Of a stretch of 64,000 nucleotides of DNA, positions 50,591 through 62,334 are shown in pieces. The position numbers and the translations under genes were made by a program. The stretch is from Monosporascus cannonballus (taxonomy: Eukaryota; Ascomycota; Sordariomycetes; Xylariales): NCBI GenBank assembly GCA_004154925.1, contig QJNS01000160.1, positions 116,294 to 180,293 of the forward strand. Direction: 5' to 3'. Position 1 is the first letter of the stretch, and every line of letters begins with the position of its first letter. Below the pieces are notes generated by a model. The model had not been told where the DNA came from. It did no database searches and saw only the letters and a program-made list of their open reading frames with translations.

Positions 50591-50599
50591 CTTTCTTTA
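50591..50599. repeat. 9-bp target site duplication of the large class II element, left (CTTTCTTTA)
   Basis: Matches CTTTCTTTG at 61554-61562 with one G-to-A change of the RIP type. Confidence 0.82.
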
Positions 50600-50615
50600 C
50601 CTCAGCTAGCTCAGG
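50600..50615. repeat. Terminal palindrome of the large class II element
   Basis: CCTCAGCTAGCTCAGG, the same end palindrome as 22659-22674 with one base changed. Confidence 0.7.
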
Positions 50616-51949
50616 CCTTTCTGGCTCGTTTTCCCAATTTCTTCAAAGTCACTCAAATACCCCTTTATAACGCTAAATATTAACCAATCAAATCCCAATT
50701 CTCCGTAACGAGCTAATAAGGACTAAGTTATAATTAAGTAAAAACGCTTTCCTTTAATATATTTGCTTTGTCAAAAAAACAAAAATCTATAATTACTTAA
50801 TAATAATATATTTCTGTAAATATATATATATACGATTATCTTAATTATAGTTTATTATTAATATTATAGTAATCCTAATTGGGATTTATTTGCCATTTTT
50901 AAACCTTGATGGATATAATAATTATAATCTAAGCCCGTTACGATATTATTCCGCTTTTTAAAATTCGATAAATCCGAATTTTCTTAATTTTACCGGGTTA
51001 CGTCTTTAGAACACAATATACGTACGTATACCTTGAATTTCTAGTATTAACATAAAAAAACGAATTTAATATTTGAAAATTATATTCGTAATTAGGTTAT
51101 ATATAACGATTTATGTCAAGTTATTAGTTCGACCATTCGGATTAACCGATTAATTAATATATTAAAATAATATGCAAATAGTTATTAGTATACGAAAATT
51201 AACAGAAGGTTTTGAATTTTACTAATTAAAACATTTCATATATAGATATTATAATATATTATACGCGAAATTTATAGCTTTTGCAAAAAGGCCTATATTC
51301 TGCCGCTCGCCAAAAAAGTTATTATTCGAAATTAATATAATTTATATTACTTTGGACGAAAATTAACGTTTTATAAAAACGTTGACTTTTAATTAATTTA
51401 AATTTTTAAACCAAATAATTATATATTTAAGGAAAAAATAATTATTACATAATACGAAATAAAAAACAAAACGGTTTCATAATAATAACAATTTGGGTAA
51501 TTTTATATATCTTTTTTTTAATATTAATTTTTATAATTAAAATAATTTCCAAAATTAAAAGCAATTATTTATCATATTTAATAAGTAAGTTTTTATTATT
51601 TTTAAATTTATTACGGGATAATATTAATATGTTAAAAAACTTAAGTATTTACGAAAATTATTTTACGTTAAATAAAAATGTAATTCGGATAATAAAAGAA
51701 ATTAAGGTAACCGTATTAATTTCTTTATAATAATATAATTTTAATTAAAATAATTTATGTTTTATAATTAGATAGAATAAAATAATCGTATACTTTAATA
51801 TAACAATTTTAATATTTAAAATTATATTCGTAATATAATATTTCGATGTGGTACCGTTATACAAAATATTAGTTTTATTTTTATTTATTATTATAATAAT
51901 ATTTTTAAAAAAAGTTAAAATAATTGATATTTTTACTCAATTAATATTA

Positions 51950-52787
51950 TAAAATAAAATGATTTTATTAAGTATTGTAATAATATTTAATATCGTTTAA
52001 TATTTTTTATTAATTCGTAAATAATATTATCGTGATTTTATTTCCGGTTTTTACTAATACGTTTTATGAGCGTAATAAGTAAAAGTTTCTTAATTTTTCT
52101 GAATCAAAATATATACCGTATAATAAACGCAGTTCGATTTTATTAGGTATAATTAACAAAAATAAAGTTATTAATAATAATACTTATAATATTTATAATA
52201 CGTTTTTTAAATTATATATAAATTTAAAGAAAAATAATTTTATCGGTTTTCGGAACGTTTTTATTTTATTTATAAAAATAAGAATATAATTAGTTATATT
52301 CGGAAAATATAAGTTAATTATACCGAAATAACCGATGTATACGACAAAAAAGAGTAATTCTCTTGATTTTTATTTTATTTTATATATAAATAAATTCTTT
52401 ATTTATAATTATACGTATTTATTAGCCCGATAATATAACCGGGATATATAAAATATAAATAATTTTAAAATTAAATTAGTAATTTTTAAATGAATAATAT
52501 AATTACATTAAAAATTGCCGAAATTTGACCTTTTTCAATTTTTTATTTTTTTTATGCATAATACTCGTATATTTACGTTATTTTGAGAAGCTATATATTC
52601 AATATAAATTATTTGTAAGAAAAATATTTAATATATATAACTTTTTCTGGAATATTTCGATCGCAAACCTTTTTTCCATAACCGAACTTATTAAGTTTAT
52701 AAAGTATATATATTTTTGGTTCACTATTGCCACATTTGAATTTATCGCGGATAATATAATTTTTAAATTTTTTGGTTATGCTGAATA
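51950..52787 (-). pseudogene. Unrecognised long reading-frame fossil in the large class II element
   Basis: Reading the minus strand from 52787 downwards, a frame runs for about 270 codons with stops that are almost all TAA (the product of CAA under RIP) and two TGA. With Gln at the TAAs the product has a protein-like mix of charged and hydrophobic residues; for example it contains S-S-V-M-E-K-R-F-A-I-E-I-F-Q and, later, N-V-P-K-T-D-K-I-I-F-L. I recognise no domain. The small copy lacks this region, as a non-autonomous derivative would lack a transposition gene. The 87-codon plus-strand frame at 52525-52788 is its antisense shadow. Confidence 0.35.
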
Positions 52788-55700
52788 AATAAAGGAAATA
52801 TTAAAAAACCCTAATTAAAACATATTAATAAAGAAGGATTTTTTTAATAAAAGTTTTTAGTTATTATTTATTAATCATATATTATTTAATAAATTAAATA
52901 ATTTTACGGATAATTTATAAATGTTTTGTTTTTTAATATAGGAATATGGCTTATTTATAATATTTATTAGGCGGCGTAATTTTAATTAAAATACGCTAAA
53001 TAATATTTTTCTATCGGATAATTATAGGGCCGGAAATATTTTAAATATAGCGTATATTTTATAAAGCGATAAATTTTTTAAACCTTATTAAAAATAATAA
53101 TTAATTATCGATTTATACCGTTTTTATTAATAAAAAATTATAAAATTATTACTGTTTTGTTTAAACAAAAACTTAGGTTTATTTATGTTTTTCGTATATT
53201 ATATGATATAACGACGTTAATTATATTAATTAGTTAATATCGATATTATTCTTATGTTATAAAGCCGGTTAATGTAATTATAATGAAAAAAATTTTTATT
53301 TCGATTATATATTACGTTTTGTAATACTAGATTAAATTTTTATTAATTGGATTTTAATATTAAATCTGGTTCCGATACAATTTAGGAAAGAAATATAAAA
53401 TGTATTTAATTAAAAAGGCAAATATTATAATTTATGTTTTATTAATATATTCTGCCGGTCGAAAAATAATATATATAATATTATATTATTTCTTTTCGAG
53501 ATTTGTTTTTAATTAAATATCACATATTTTTATAATGCGAATTTTATGCCCGTTATACTTTTTCGCGAAATAAGCGTTATATTATTTCCGATTTTCCCAA
53601 CGTAATTTTTACCTCTATTTATTTTTTATTTTAAATTTTTGATTTATTAAAGGATATTTATTTCGGATTAAAAAGAATAATTAAAAATCCCAAAATACTT
53701 TAATTACGAGTTATAAAACTATAAAAATTAAGTTTATTAATTTCAATTATACCGTATTTAATATTAATAACGTAAATAGGCTTAATTAATTAAATACGGC
53801 AAAAGATAAAAATTAATTTATATATAATTTTAATATACTTATCCGAAAAGCTTTTAGTACCAAATCTTTTAAGAATAATTTAGTTTATAATAACGGTAAT
53901 ATCCCGTAGTTACAAAAAGGTTATAATTTTATAATATAAATTGTCGATAATTTAATTAAAAGTTTTAATTAAAGCGATCCGTTATCTTTATCGTCGTTAT
54001 CGAATAAACAAAATAAGAATTTATTGGACGAAAGCGAACCATTAATATATTTTTTAATTTTTTTTATTTTATAATATTTTTTATATAAACGATATAATAT
54101 TTATAGTATAATTTTAATATTAATATAATTTAATTATTTACGTAATTTTAATTAATTAATTTTTAAATTTCTTTACATAATATTATAATTATTTAATTAT
54201 TATACTAACATAATTTACTCATTTTTAATTATAAAACGGTAAATAAGAAAATAATATTTTACGATATAATAGGTAATATAATTATTAACGAAATTAATAT
54301 AAATAATTAGTTTTATAATTTTCCTAATTTAGTTAATTATATTTTATTCTAACGTTTTGTTTTGCGTAAAATTATATAAAAATATCGTTTTATTTATAAA
54401 TAAATATAACGTATAATTTCGGATTTATCCGTATGTTCCGTTTGTAATTGATTTATTAATTAATATTTTTAAATATTTTTGAAAATTTCTGTTTCCGTTT
54501 TATTTTTTTTTGCGTATTATTATAATTTATATATTCATAATTCCTTTTACGTTTTCGGGTACCAAAACCTTGTTTGTTTTAAGCGTAATATTTATATTTT
54601 ATTTTTTTTGGAAAGTTTTATTTAGATTATATAATAATGTTCAATATTTAGAGATTATGTATCTATTTTTTTGCTGCATTTTTAAACGTAATTTGTATAT
54701 TTGTTATTTATGTAATTCCGTAAATTACACTATCAATAATATTATTATATAAAATATATTTTTTAATAAGGCGGCCCGGTTTATAAAGTTATAAAAAGTT
54801 TTTTATTTTATTTATATGGTATTTACTTTATATAATATTTTAATAAAATATAAAAGAGTTAATAAATTAAAGATCCGTAATTAATTTGATAACTGAATAA
54901 TTTATAAAGTTAATATAATCCGTTATAACGTCAATTCTATTTTGCCGCTTATGATTACGGAAAATATTCCGAATTATATGTTTAATATTTAATATTTATA
55001 TAAATGCCATATTTTTCCGTCATAAAAACTTTACCTATAATATAAGCTTTTGAAAATATTACCGAATTTATATACTTTTAATAATTATAGGATTTGTTTA
55101 ATTAATATGTATTTATATTAATATTAAAATGTACAATATCATTTTCAATTTTCCGCTTTATTAATATAGCTTTATAATATATATTTATTATTTGGAATCT
55201 GTTATATATAATATATATTTTTTGTAAAAAATACCTTATATTTTAAGATTAATAAATATTATTTAGTTAATACGAAAATATCTTAATTAAAATTACGTTA
55301 TCCGTTTTGCTTTATCGTAAATTATTTTAATATCGATTCCGGTTATTGTTTAATTAAAAACTTTATTATTTATTTTTCATATTATTTTTAAGCGTAAATT
55401 ATTTTTATGTTAATATTTATTCCGATTATCTTTTAATTGAAAATTTTATTATCCATTTTTATAGTTGTTTTCTAAAAATAAGATATTTATCTAAAATAAA
55501 TTGTTTTTCGGGGATATTATTAATAAATCCAATATTTTTAAGCGGGCGATTAAGGTTTTTTAGGTTTATTCAGGATATATTATTAGGAGTTATAACGGAA
55601 ATTACTTTTATTATATCAGTAAAGAATTTATATACTGTTTGTAATATCGTAAAATATATAAAGATATATATTATAATATAAATTTCGGATATTAAAGAAA

Positions 55701-57068
55701 ATATATTAATTAATAATTATTAAATTATAAATGACGTAATTGTATATATTAAAATATAATAAATTTTTAAAAATATAAAAAACTATACTTAAATAAATAA
55801 TATTAATTATATATGAAGTAATGATAAAAATTATATTTAACATGTATTTAATTAAAATAATGGTTTAATTTATATGAAAAATATATAAAATAACATATAA
55901 ATTTTATTGAATTTATATACAGTTATTAGGTTTTTTTTATATATTATGATTTTGTTATAAAAAATAATGTTAATTCTTTTATTTATATTTAGTAACTTAT
56001 ATAAATTTAATAATTTATATATTTATAATCATATAATTTTAAAATTTATATATATTTTACTTTTAATTATATATATTACTTTACAATACTTTTATAATTT
56101 ATTAATTAGTTGTAAATTTTATTTATATATTATAAATATTTATATATTTTTTAATAATATTCATAATATATTCAATAATTATGTAATATACGAATTTTAT
56201 TTTATTTATTATATTTTATATTTTCTTTATTTTTTGGGTTATAATTAAGACGAATTTATATTAGTAAATGTAAAATATTTTTAAAAGTTTTCATTATTAT
56301 TTCTTATTTATATATATTTAATAATATATCATTATTATAATAATATTATTACCGTTTAATAAAGTAAAAACCGGTAATTATATTCGGGAAATATATGGTA
56401 ATTTAATAAAGAATTATAGCATATATAATTATTATAATAACGTTAAATTAATTTTTAATATAAATTATATTAATCATGGTATTATTTTTTATATTTTATT
56501 TTTTATTATATATATTAATTTTTGGCATTTTACCTTAATTTATAAAATAAGGTTTTTTTAAGTTAAATAATTATTTAATAAAATTCTAATACGATAAAGT
56601 TTTTATAAGGTAACTTTTATTATTATATATTAAAAAGCATAAGTTATTTATTATTATATATATATTAACGAATATTTTATATACGATACTTTTACAATAA
56701 TATTTAAATAAATATTCAGAAACTTTAATTATATATATATAATTTATAAAACGTAAACAAGAAATATATTTATATATTTTAATAATTTCTAAATTTTGTT
56801 TTATTAAATTTTAAAAGAATTACTAAATAATATACAATATTATTTATTTTTTTATATTACAATATAGTAATAAAGTTATCGATACGAATAATACGAATTA
56901 TTAAATAATAGGTTTCTTACAATTACGAAATAAATATTTTTTATATTATAAATTTAATTAATATATATTTTTAAAAAATTATATAACTCGGACCGTTAAC
57001 TCTTTTCGGGAATTTATAATTTATAATAATATATATAACATAAATAATATTAAGAATACAATAATTTT

Positions 57069-57431
57069 ATGGTTGCGATTAAAAGGAATATAAAATTGCG
57101 ATATATCTTATAATATATATTATATGGACGTTATTTTTATAATATTAAACGCAAGAATTTTCGTAATTATATATAGTTAATTATTAAGCAATTAAATTTA
57201 TATAAAGATTGGATTTTTAAGTTTTGCGATAAATTTGGTACTAATAATCAGGGTTTCGGCGGTTATCCGGGATATCTAATTATTATTATATTTATATAAA
57301 ATTTCGATATAAAGGCATTTTTAAAATTAATTAGGGAAAAAATAAAGGAATTCTTAGAACCAGCCGGGGATTTAATTACGCCGATAAAGGGAAAACGTAA
57401 CGAAGAAAAAAAAGCTAAATCCGGCTTTTAA
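57069..57431 (+). pseudogene. Unrecognised reading-frame fossil with a conserved-looking C-terminal block
   Basis: From ATG at 57069 a 120-codon frame runs to TAA at 57429-57431 with three in-frame TAA/TAG codons that look like RIP-converted Gln. It reads K-D-W-I-F-K-F-C-D-K-F-G-T, then G-F-G-G-Y-P-G-Y-L, and E-F-L-E-P-A-G-D-L then K-R-N-E-E-K-K-A-K-S-G-F. The local G+C is higher than in its surroundings. The same frame can be followed to about 57960 if TAA is read as Gln and TGA as Trp, so 57069-57431 may be part of a longer gene. I recognise no family. Confidence 0.4.
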
Positions 57432-58229
57432 TTTTTATTTAAGGACTTAAAAAGCTTTAATTTGAAAAAAAATAATGATTAAAAGTTTTAATAAAATAAT
57501 AATAAAATATACGGGTGGTTTTGAAAAATATTAATTAGGACCGTATGCCGACAGATATTAATTTTAATTATAGGAAAATAAAGTTATAAAATATAATTAG
57601 TAAAGTTTTATTATAAATTTAAGATTATAAATATTTCGAATTAATATTTAAAAAAAACAACGCCGGAATAATTATATTATAAATAAAAATAAACTTTGTT
57701 TAAAATTAACGGAAACTTATTTATATTATTTATTTATTTAGAAAATTAAGTTTTTATTTTAATTATTTAACCCGAGTGAAAATATGTTAAAAATTAATAT
57801 AATAAATTCAAAAAGAAAACAGGAAAATAAATTTTAACAAATTGTAATTCGATATTATAAAGTAAAAGTTATAAATTAAAAAGATAATTTATTAATAATT
57901 GCGATAAATTATAATTCGAATTACGGAATATAAATTTCCATTAATCTTTTTAATTAAAAAAATTTATTATATATTTATTATAATAAATAATTAATTTAGA
58001 TTAAAATTAATTAATATTTCGTATAAAATTTAACATATTAAAGTTTAATAACAATAATAATTTTAATAAATAAATAATATATTAATAATTTTAATTAATA
58101 TTATATTCAATTTTATGATTATTATCTTTTAATATTATAATACCGTATCGAAACCGAACATATTTTTTATTATCGGCCTTAATTAAAACCAGCAAAATTT
58201 TATTTTTTATTTTTAACTTAATATTGCAA

Positions 58230-59650
58230 TTATTTTTTAATTTATTATTTATATTATTATTCGATAAATATTATTTATTTTTAACGCGTAATCTTTTAAT
58301 TTTTATAAAAATTATTATTTCGATTTCTTTTTGCGATATATTATTTATAATATCAGATTCTGGATTATTATATTTTGGCAACGCGGGTAATTCCAATAAT
58401 AATATAAAAGCAAACAAATTTTACATATGAGTACGGACATAAAAATAAGGCTGGAAAATTAAAAATATTTAAAAACGATAAATTTTATACTAACGTTATA
58501 AATAAAGGAAATGAAATAAACTTTTAATTAAGATTATTTAATATATTACGAATTACATATATAAATATAAATATTATTATAATTTAAATTAAGATTTTAA
58601 ATTATAAAAATAGATGAATTATATATCGGTTTAATATTTAAATTATTAAAATTATCGTTAAGCCATTAATTATTAAGTTAAAGTAACTAAATATATATGG
58701 TATATTTTAATTAAAATAAGCCGTAATTTAAAACGAGCTTATAAAGTTTTCCCATATTTATTAAATTTATAATATAATAATAATCCATAATTTATATAGA
58801 TTGGTTTACGATAAAAAAAATATGATACCGTTAATTCCGATTAAACGAATTTTACCATTTGTAAAAATTATTTATATTTTTTATAAAGTCGAAAATACAA
58901 TTTTTTTATATATTATATATAATATAAAAAATAAGCGGGTTTTCAAAATATTTTAATATTAATATTTATCGAAACCGGAAACCGCCTAAATTAATTTAAT
59001 TATATTTTAAATTAAATATAAAATTTTAATTTTGGTTAATTTATTTCATCATTTATTAAATACAAATTATTTAAGTTTAATAAAATAAATATTTATTTAA
59101 TTTTTTTATTATTAAACCGAAATAATTATATAAAAAATAATTTATTTGCCCGTTATTTATATTTAAACTTTATTATTTCTTAAATAGCCATTTTTATTAA
59201 ACCGGCTTTTAATTATTTTTATATAAATATTTTTGAATTTAAAAATTTTAATATATAAAAAAAATTAAACGTATATATATTATAATAATATTTAACCGGA
59301 ATTAAATTGTTACGGTTTTTTTCAATATAATAATTTTGTTTTTTTAAATATATTAAAATTATTTTACGTATATATTTGCCGTTAAGTAACGTATATTATT
59401 AAAGCTTTATTTTTATTTAATGTTTTAAATTAAAGGTATTTTATTTTAAATATTTAAAAATAATATTTTAAGCTGTCGGAAATTAAAATTAAAATTTAAT
59501 AATTATTTTATCTTAATTAAAATTATTTACGATAAATTTTATATTATTTTCTTTATTATTCGAATTCCTTACGTTATTTTTTCTTATAACTTTTATATTT
59601 TTATATGTAATACGGTTTTTAATTTGCCTGACCTAAATTTCTTTCGTTAT
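58230..59650 (-). pseudogene. Possible second minus-strand reading-frame fossil
   Basis: The minus strand can be read over most of this interval with almost only TAA as stop codon. The most gene-like parts are about 58435-58265 (L-E-L-P-A-L-P-K-Y-N-N-P-E-S-D then S-Q-K-E-I-E, about 40 codons without a stop) and about 58980-58920 (G-G-F-R-F-R, then K-Y-F-E-N-P-L-I-F). TGA and TAG are scarce anyway in RIP-shaped DNA, so this is weak evidence. The frame switches by one between the two parts. No domain is recognised. Confidence 0.25.
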
Positions 59651-61481
59651 TTTATTTTTTTTAAAATAAATAATTTGGTTTTATATTTATTAAATATTTA
59701 ATACAATATAAAATTATACATTTTATTTATTTATAATCATAAATCGTATAATTAAATTATTATTATTTATTTTTAATTAAAAGGTTTTATTATTTATTTT
59801 ATTATATTATTTACTTAGTATTTAAAATATTTGTATTTCATTTAAAAGTAATAATCAATATAATAATACGGATAAAATTATTTAATTATTTTAAATTATT
59901 ATTTATATAAACTTAATTTCCGCATAATATTTTGGAATTATAAAACTTTATAGTTCTTTTTAATTTTTTATAAATTACCTTAATTTATTATAATTTTAAT
60001 TAAGTAATTATAAATATTTATAGTTTTCGCTTTATTATTAATATAAATAATAATTTGAATAATAAATTATAAATTATTAAATTAAATTAAAAATATATTA
60101 CTTAATAATTTAAGTATATTAATTTTTAAAAGATTTAAAGTTATTTAATTTAAATATTAAATTTTAAATATAAAAAAATAATAATATTAATTTCGGAATA
60201 ATTAATATTAAAATGCCGCATTTCCACCTTATAATTATATTTAATTAAGCTGTTAATTTAACGAAAACCGTTATATTTCATAATTCTTCTTATAATATTA
60301 TTAATAATTATTATATATATAAATTAATATATATAAATAAAAAAACGTAAATATAAATATTAATATATTTAAACTGGACATTCTTTTATTCCGATAATAA
60401 ATATATTTCATTAATAATAATTAAATTAAATTATTATTTAAAAATAAAAATTAATATAATAATTCAAAATTAATTATGTAATATTTATTTAAAATTAAAA
60501 ATAATATAATTATATTATTTCGTAATTATGCAATTAACTATTTTTAAATTAAGTTTTATCGTATTTACAAATATTAAAATAAAAATAAAATATAAATTTA
60601 TAAATTATAGAAATTCGTTATTATTCTCTTAATTTAATTAATAATATAATTTGGAGAATAATTAATTTAATTATTAAAAAATGGTTTAAAAAGTTAAAAA
60701 ATTTCGGGAATTTATCTTAATAATAAAGAAAATGTTAAAACCTTTCGAAAATTACATTATATACCGTATTAATTTATTTTTTTAATAAAATATGGCTTTA
60801 TTTATTAAATATAATATTTAATATAAGGCAAATAAACTGACGGGGTAAAAGTTTCGTAAAACTAATAATTATATATATAATATTAATATATAAGTTTATT
60901 ATTTTTATATTAATAAAAACTTAAAAAAATATTAAATAAAAATAAACGTTTTACTTTAAAAGATTAAATATTTAAAATTTTACAATATTTATTTTAAATT
61001 TTCGAATATATTATCTTTATTCAACTTATAAAAAAATATATTTTAAGATTTATTATAAACGATTTTAAATTTTATATATTATTATTTTGGCTTATAAAAT
61101 TATATTATTATTATACTGGCTTAAAAAAATTAAAAAGTTATAATATATATTAATCGGAATTTTAAGTTTTTTTTTTATTACAATAATTTTTATTTCGTAT
61201 TAATTAAAATTATTATTATATTAAAAAATAAAAATATTAATTTTATATTAAATTATATACATTAAAATATTAGAAATTTCGTAATTAATATATATTATTA
61301 AAATTAATATTAATAATTTTTGTAAATTTATATAGGAACGTATTAAACGGAACGAAAAAATTACAATTTGTTATTAGGCCTTATTTTGGAGATTTTGTTA
61401 TTTTTATAGGTATTATTTTTAAAGAAGTTTAGCTGATATATTGGACCCCTGACAGATACTTCTTGATCAAAAGCTATAGTT

Positions 61482-61515
61482 GTGGCTACGGCTGCTGCGC
61501 CGCAGGCGCAGCCAC
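61482..61515. repeat. Terminal 34-bp imperfect hairpin, large class II element
   Basis: GTGGCTACGGCTGCTGCG with the facing arm CCGCAGGCGCAGCCAC; counterpart of 6420-6453. Both copies of this end are hardly RIP-mutated. Confidence 0.65.
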
Positions 61516-61553
61516 AACCTCCAAAATGGGGTCCTGATCACGATGAGGCAAAG

Positions 61554-61562
61554 CTTTCTTTG
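61554..61562. repeat. 9-bp target site duplication of the large class II element, right (CTTTCTTTG)
   Basis: Repeats 50591-50599 with one base different; immediately followed by TTATGGCTG, the start of repeat R2. Confidence 0.82.
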
Positions 61563-61691
61563 TTATGGCTGCACCATAGCCATAGCCCCACCAGGGCAAA
61601 AGATCAGTGGAATGTTCGCAATTGTGGCAATCATCCTGGTGCTTACAGCTGCATATATTCTGGAGCTCCTACGGTGGACCATGCCGTAACA
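61561..61691 (+). repeat. Repeat R2 (partner of 23088-23216)
   Basis: Direct repeat of R1, here hardly mutated. It starts at the edge of the large class II element's target duplication. Frames crossing this point (61480-61689 and 61482-61706) run through the transposon end and are not genes. Confidence 0.65.
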
Positions 61692-61693
61692 TT

Positions 61694-61831
61694 CTGCGTT
61701 GCTTAGGAGATTTCAGGTGCCAAGATCCCAGGGGCCTTGAGCCGGTTACGTGACCTTGTTTCTGTGTCGGTTCTAGCTCGTCATCTTGCCTCAACCGTCT
61801 TTAGCCCCGCCAAGCCTGCCGGGTCATAACA
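61694..61831 (-). repeat. Truncated LTR of the same retroelement family
   Basis: Read on the minus strand it begins TGTTATGACCCGGCAGG and later has GTCACGTAACCGGCTCAAGG, matching the start and U3 layout of the B and F LTRs. The R/U5 half is missing. It is not visibly RIP-mutated, so it may be a diverged relic or a copy too short for RIP. It ends where the DUF3435-like frame begins. Confidence 0.5.
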
Positions 61832-62334
61832 ACGAACAGACTAACCAGCAGCGAATTAAAAGCATGAACCTGATTCGGGCCCTATATGACCGGCAAGATA
61901 CGGTCAAGCGCGAACGGCAACGGACAGGGGCCGCCATCAAGCAAAAGTCACCTGTCGCCACTGTCGAGCCCGAGCCCAAGTCAGACCATTTCCCACTCCT
62001 AATGGGCCTAAACAAACACCCGGATTGCCTTGGAGATGAACGACTATTCGGCGACCAGCGGCTTTTCCGATACTGCCGGCCAACAGTTCGCAACGATCAT
62101 TTTGAGGACCATCACTTGCGTGAACGGGAAGAAGCAGAACAGCAGGGGCAGCCTGTCGAATGCAGACACCCCCAGTGTCTGGAGACCAAGCTGCAACTGG
62201 AGAGTACAGATCACTTCCGAAACCATGTATATGCCGTCCACGGGGTTCAGCTTCGGTCCTCAGACCCGGTCGAAGCGCGACGGTCCCAGAAAGCTAGGCG
62301 GCAGCAGAGACAAGCACAGAAACAGGGACAATGA
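61832..62334 (+). pseudogene. 5'-truncated C-terminal fragment of a DUF3435/FluG-domain-like protein with zinc-finger tail
   Basis: About 167 codons of ordinary composition end in a natural-looking basic tail at TGA (62332-62334). The frame is open upstream into the LTR fragment but has no ATG there; the first ATG is internal (61864). Visible: a linker rich in Arg/Gln; then H-P-D-C-L-G-D-E-R-L with H-F-E-D-H-H about 20 residues later; then C-R-H-P-Q-C with H-F-R-N-H-V-Y-A-V-H-G. This order and spacing (C-x2-C-L-G-D-E...H, then C-x-H-P-x-C...H-F-x-N-H-x-x-x-V-H-G) is, to my knowledge, that of the C-terminal fingers of fungal DUF3435 proteins, the family that includes tyrosine-recombinase captains of Starship elements. 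The first Cys is His here. The N-terminal recombinase part is absent, so this piece cannot act as a recombinase. A related transposon-borne C2H2 protein is the alternative. Confidence 0.6.

Larger units (their letters stand above)
50600..61553 (-). mobile_element. Large class II (Mutator-like) element, 10.95 kb, RIP-degraded
   Basis: Begins CCTCAGCTAGCTCAGG, ends GATCACGATGAGGCAAAG and is flanked by 9-bp duplications. It is the full-size, inverted relative of the 2.65-kb element at 6382-22674; the outer ~1.0 kb and ~1.6 kb are shared and the central ~8.3 kb (about 51606-59929) is unique here. Strand is given relative to the small copy; the transposase direction is unknown. Fossil frames are visible (51950-52787 minus, 57069-57431 plus, 58230-59650 minus), but I could not recognise a transposase catalytic motif. 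Nine-base duplications point to the Mutator superfamily; Merlin-like or KDZ-type elements are alternatives. The centre (about 55.7-56.9 kb) is extremely A+T-rich. Confidence 0.78.

Noticed and set aside
54510..56248. Hydrophobic frames at 54510-54752 and 55967-56248 as membrane proteins
   Set aside because: They consist of Ile/Leu/Phe/Tyr/Asn runs dictated by extreme A+T content, with no start-site or domain support.
1..61400. Mitochondrial DNA or a centromere as explanation for the A+T-rich sequence
   Set aside because: The dinucleotide pattern (CpA/TpG loss with CpG kept) and the intact target duplications fit RIPed nuclear transposons. A centromeric location cannot be excluded but has no sequence support.
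6382..61553. A single 55-kb element bounded by the inverted match 6382-6500 / 61440-61553
   Set aside because: The inverted match continues over the whole small element, and each copy has its own different 9-bp target duplication, so these are two separate insertions.
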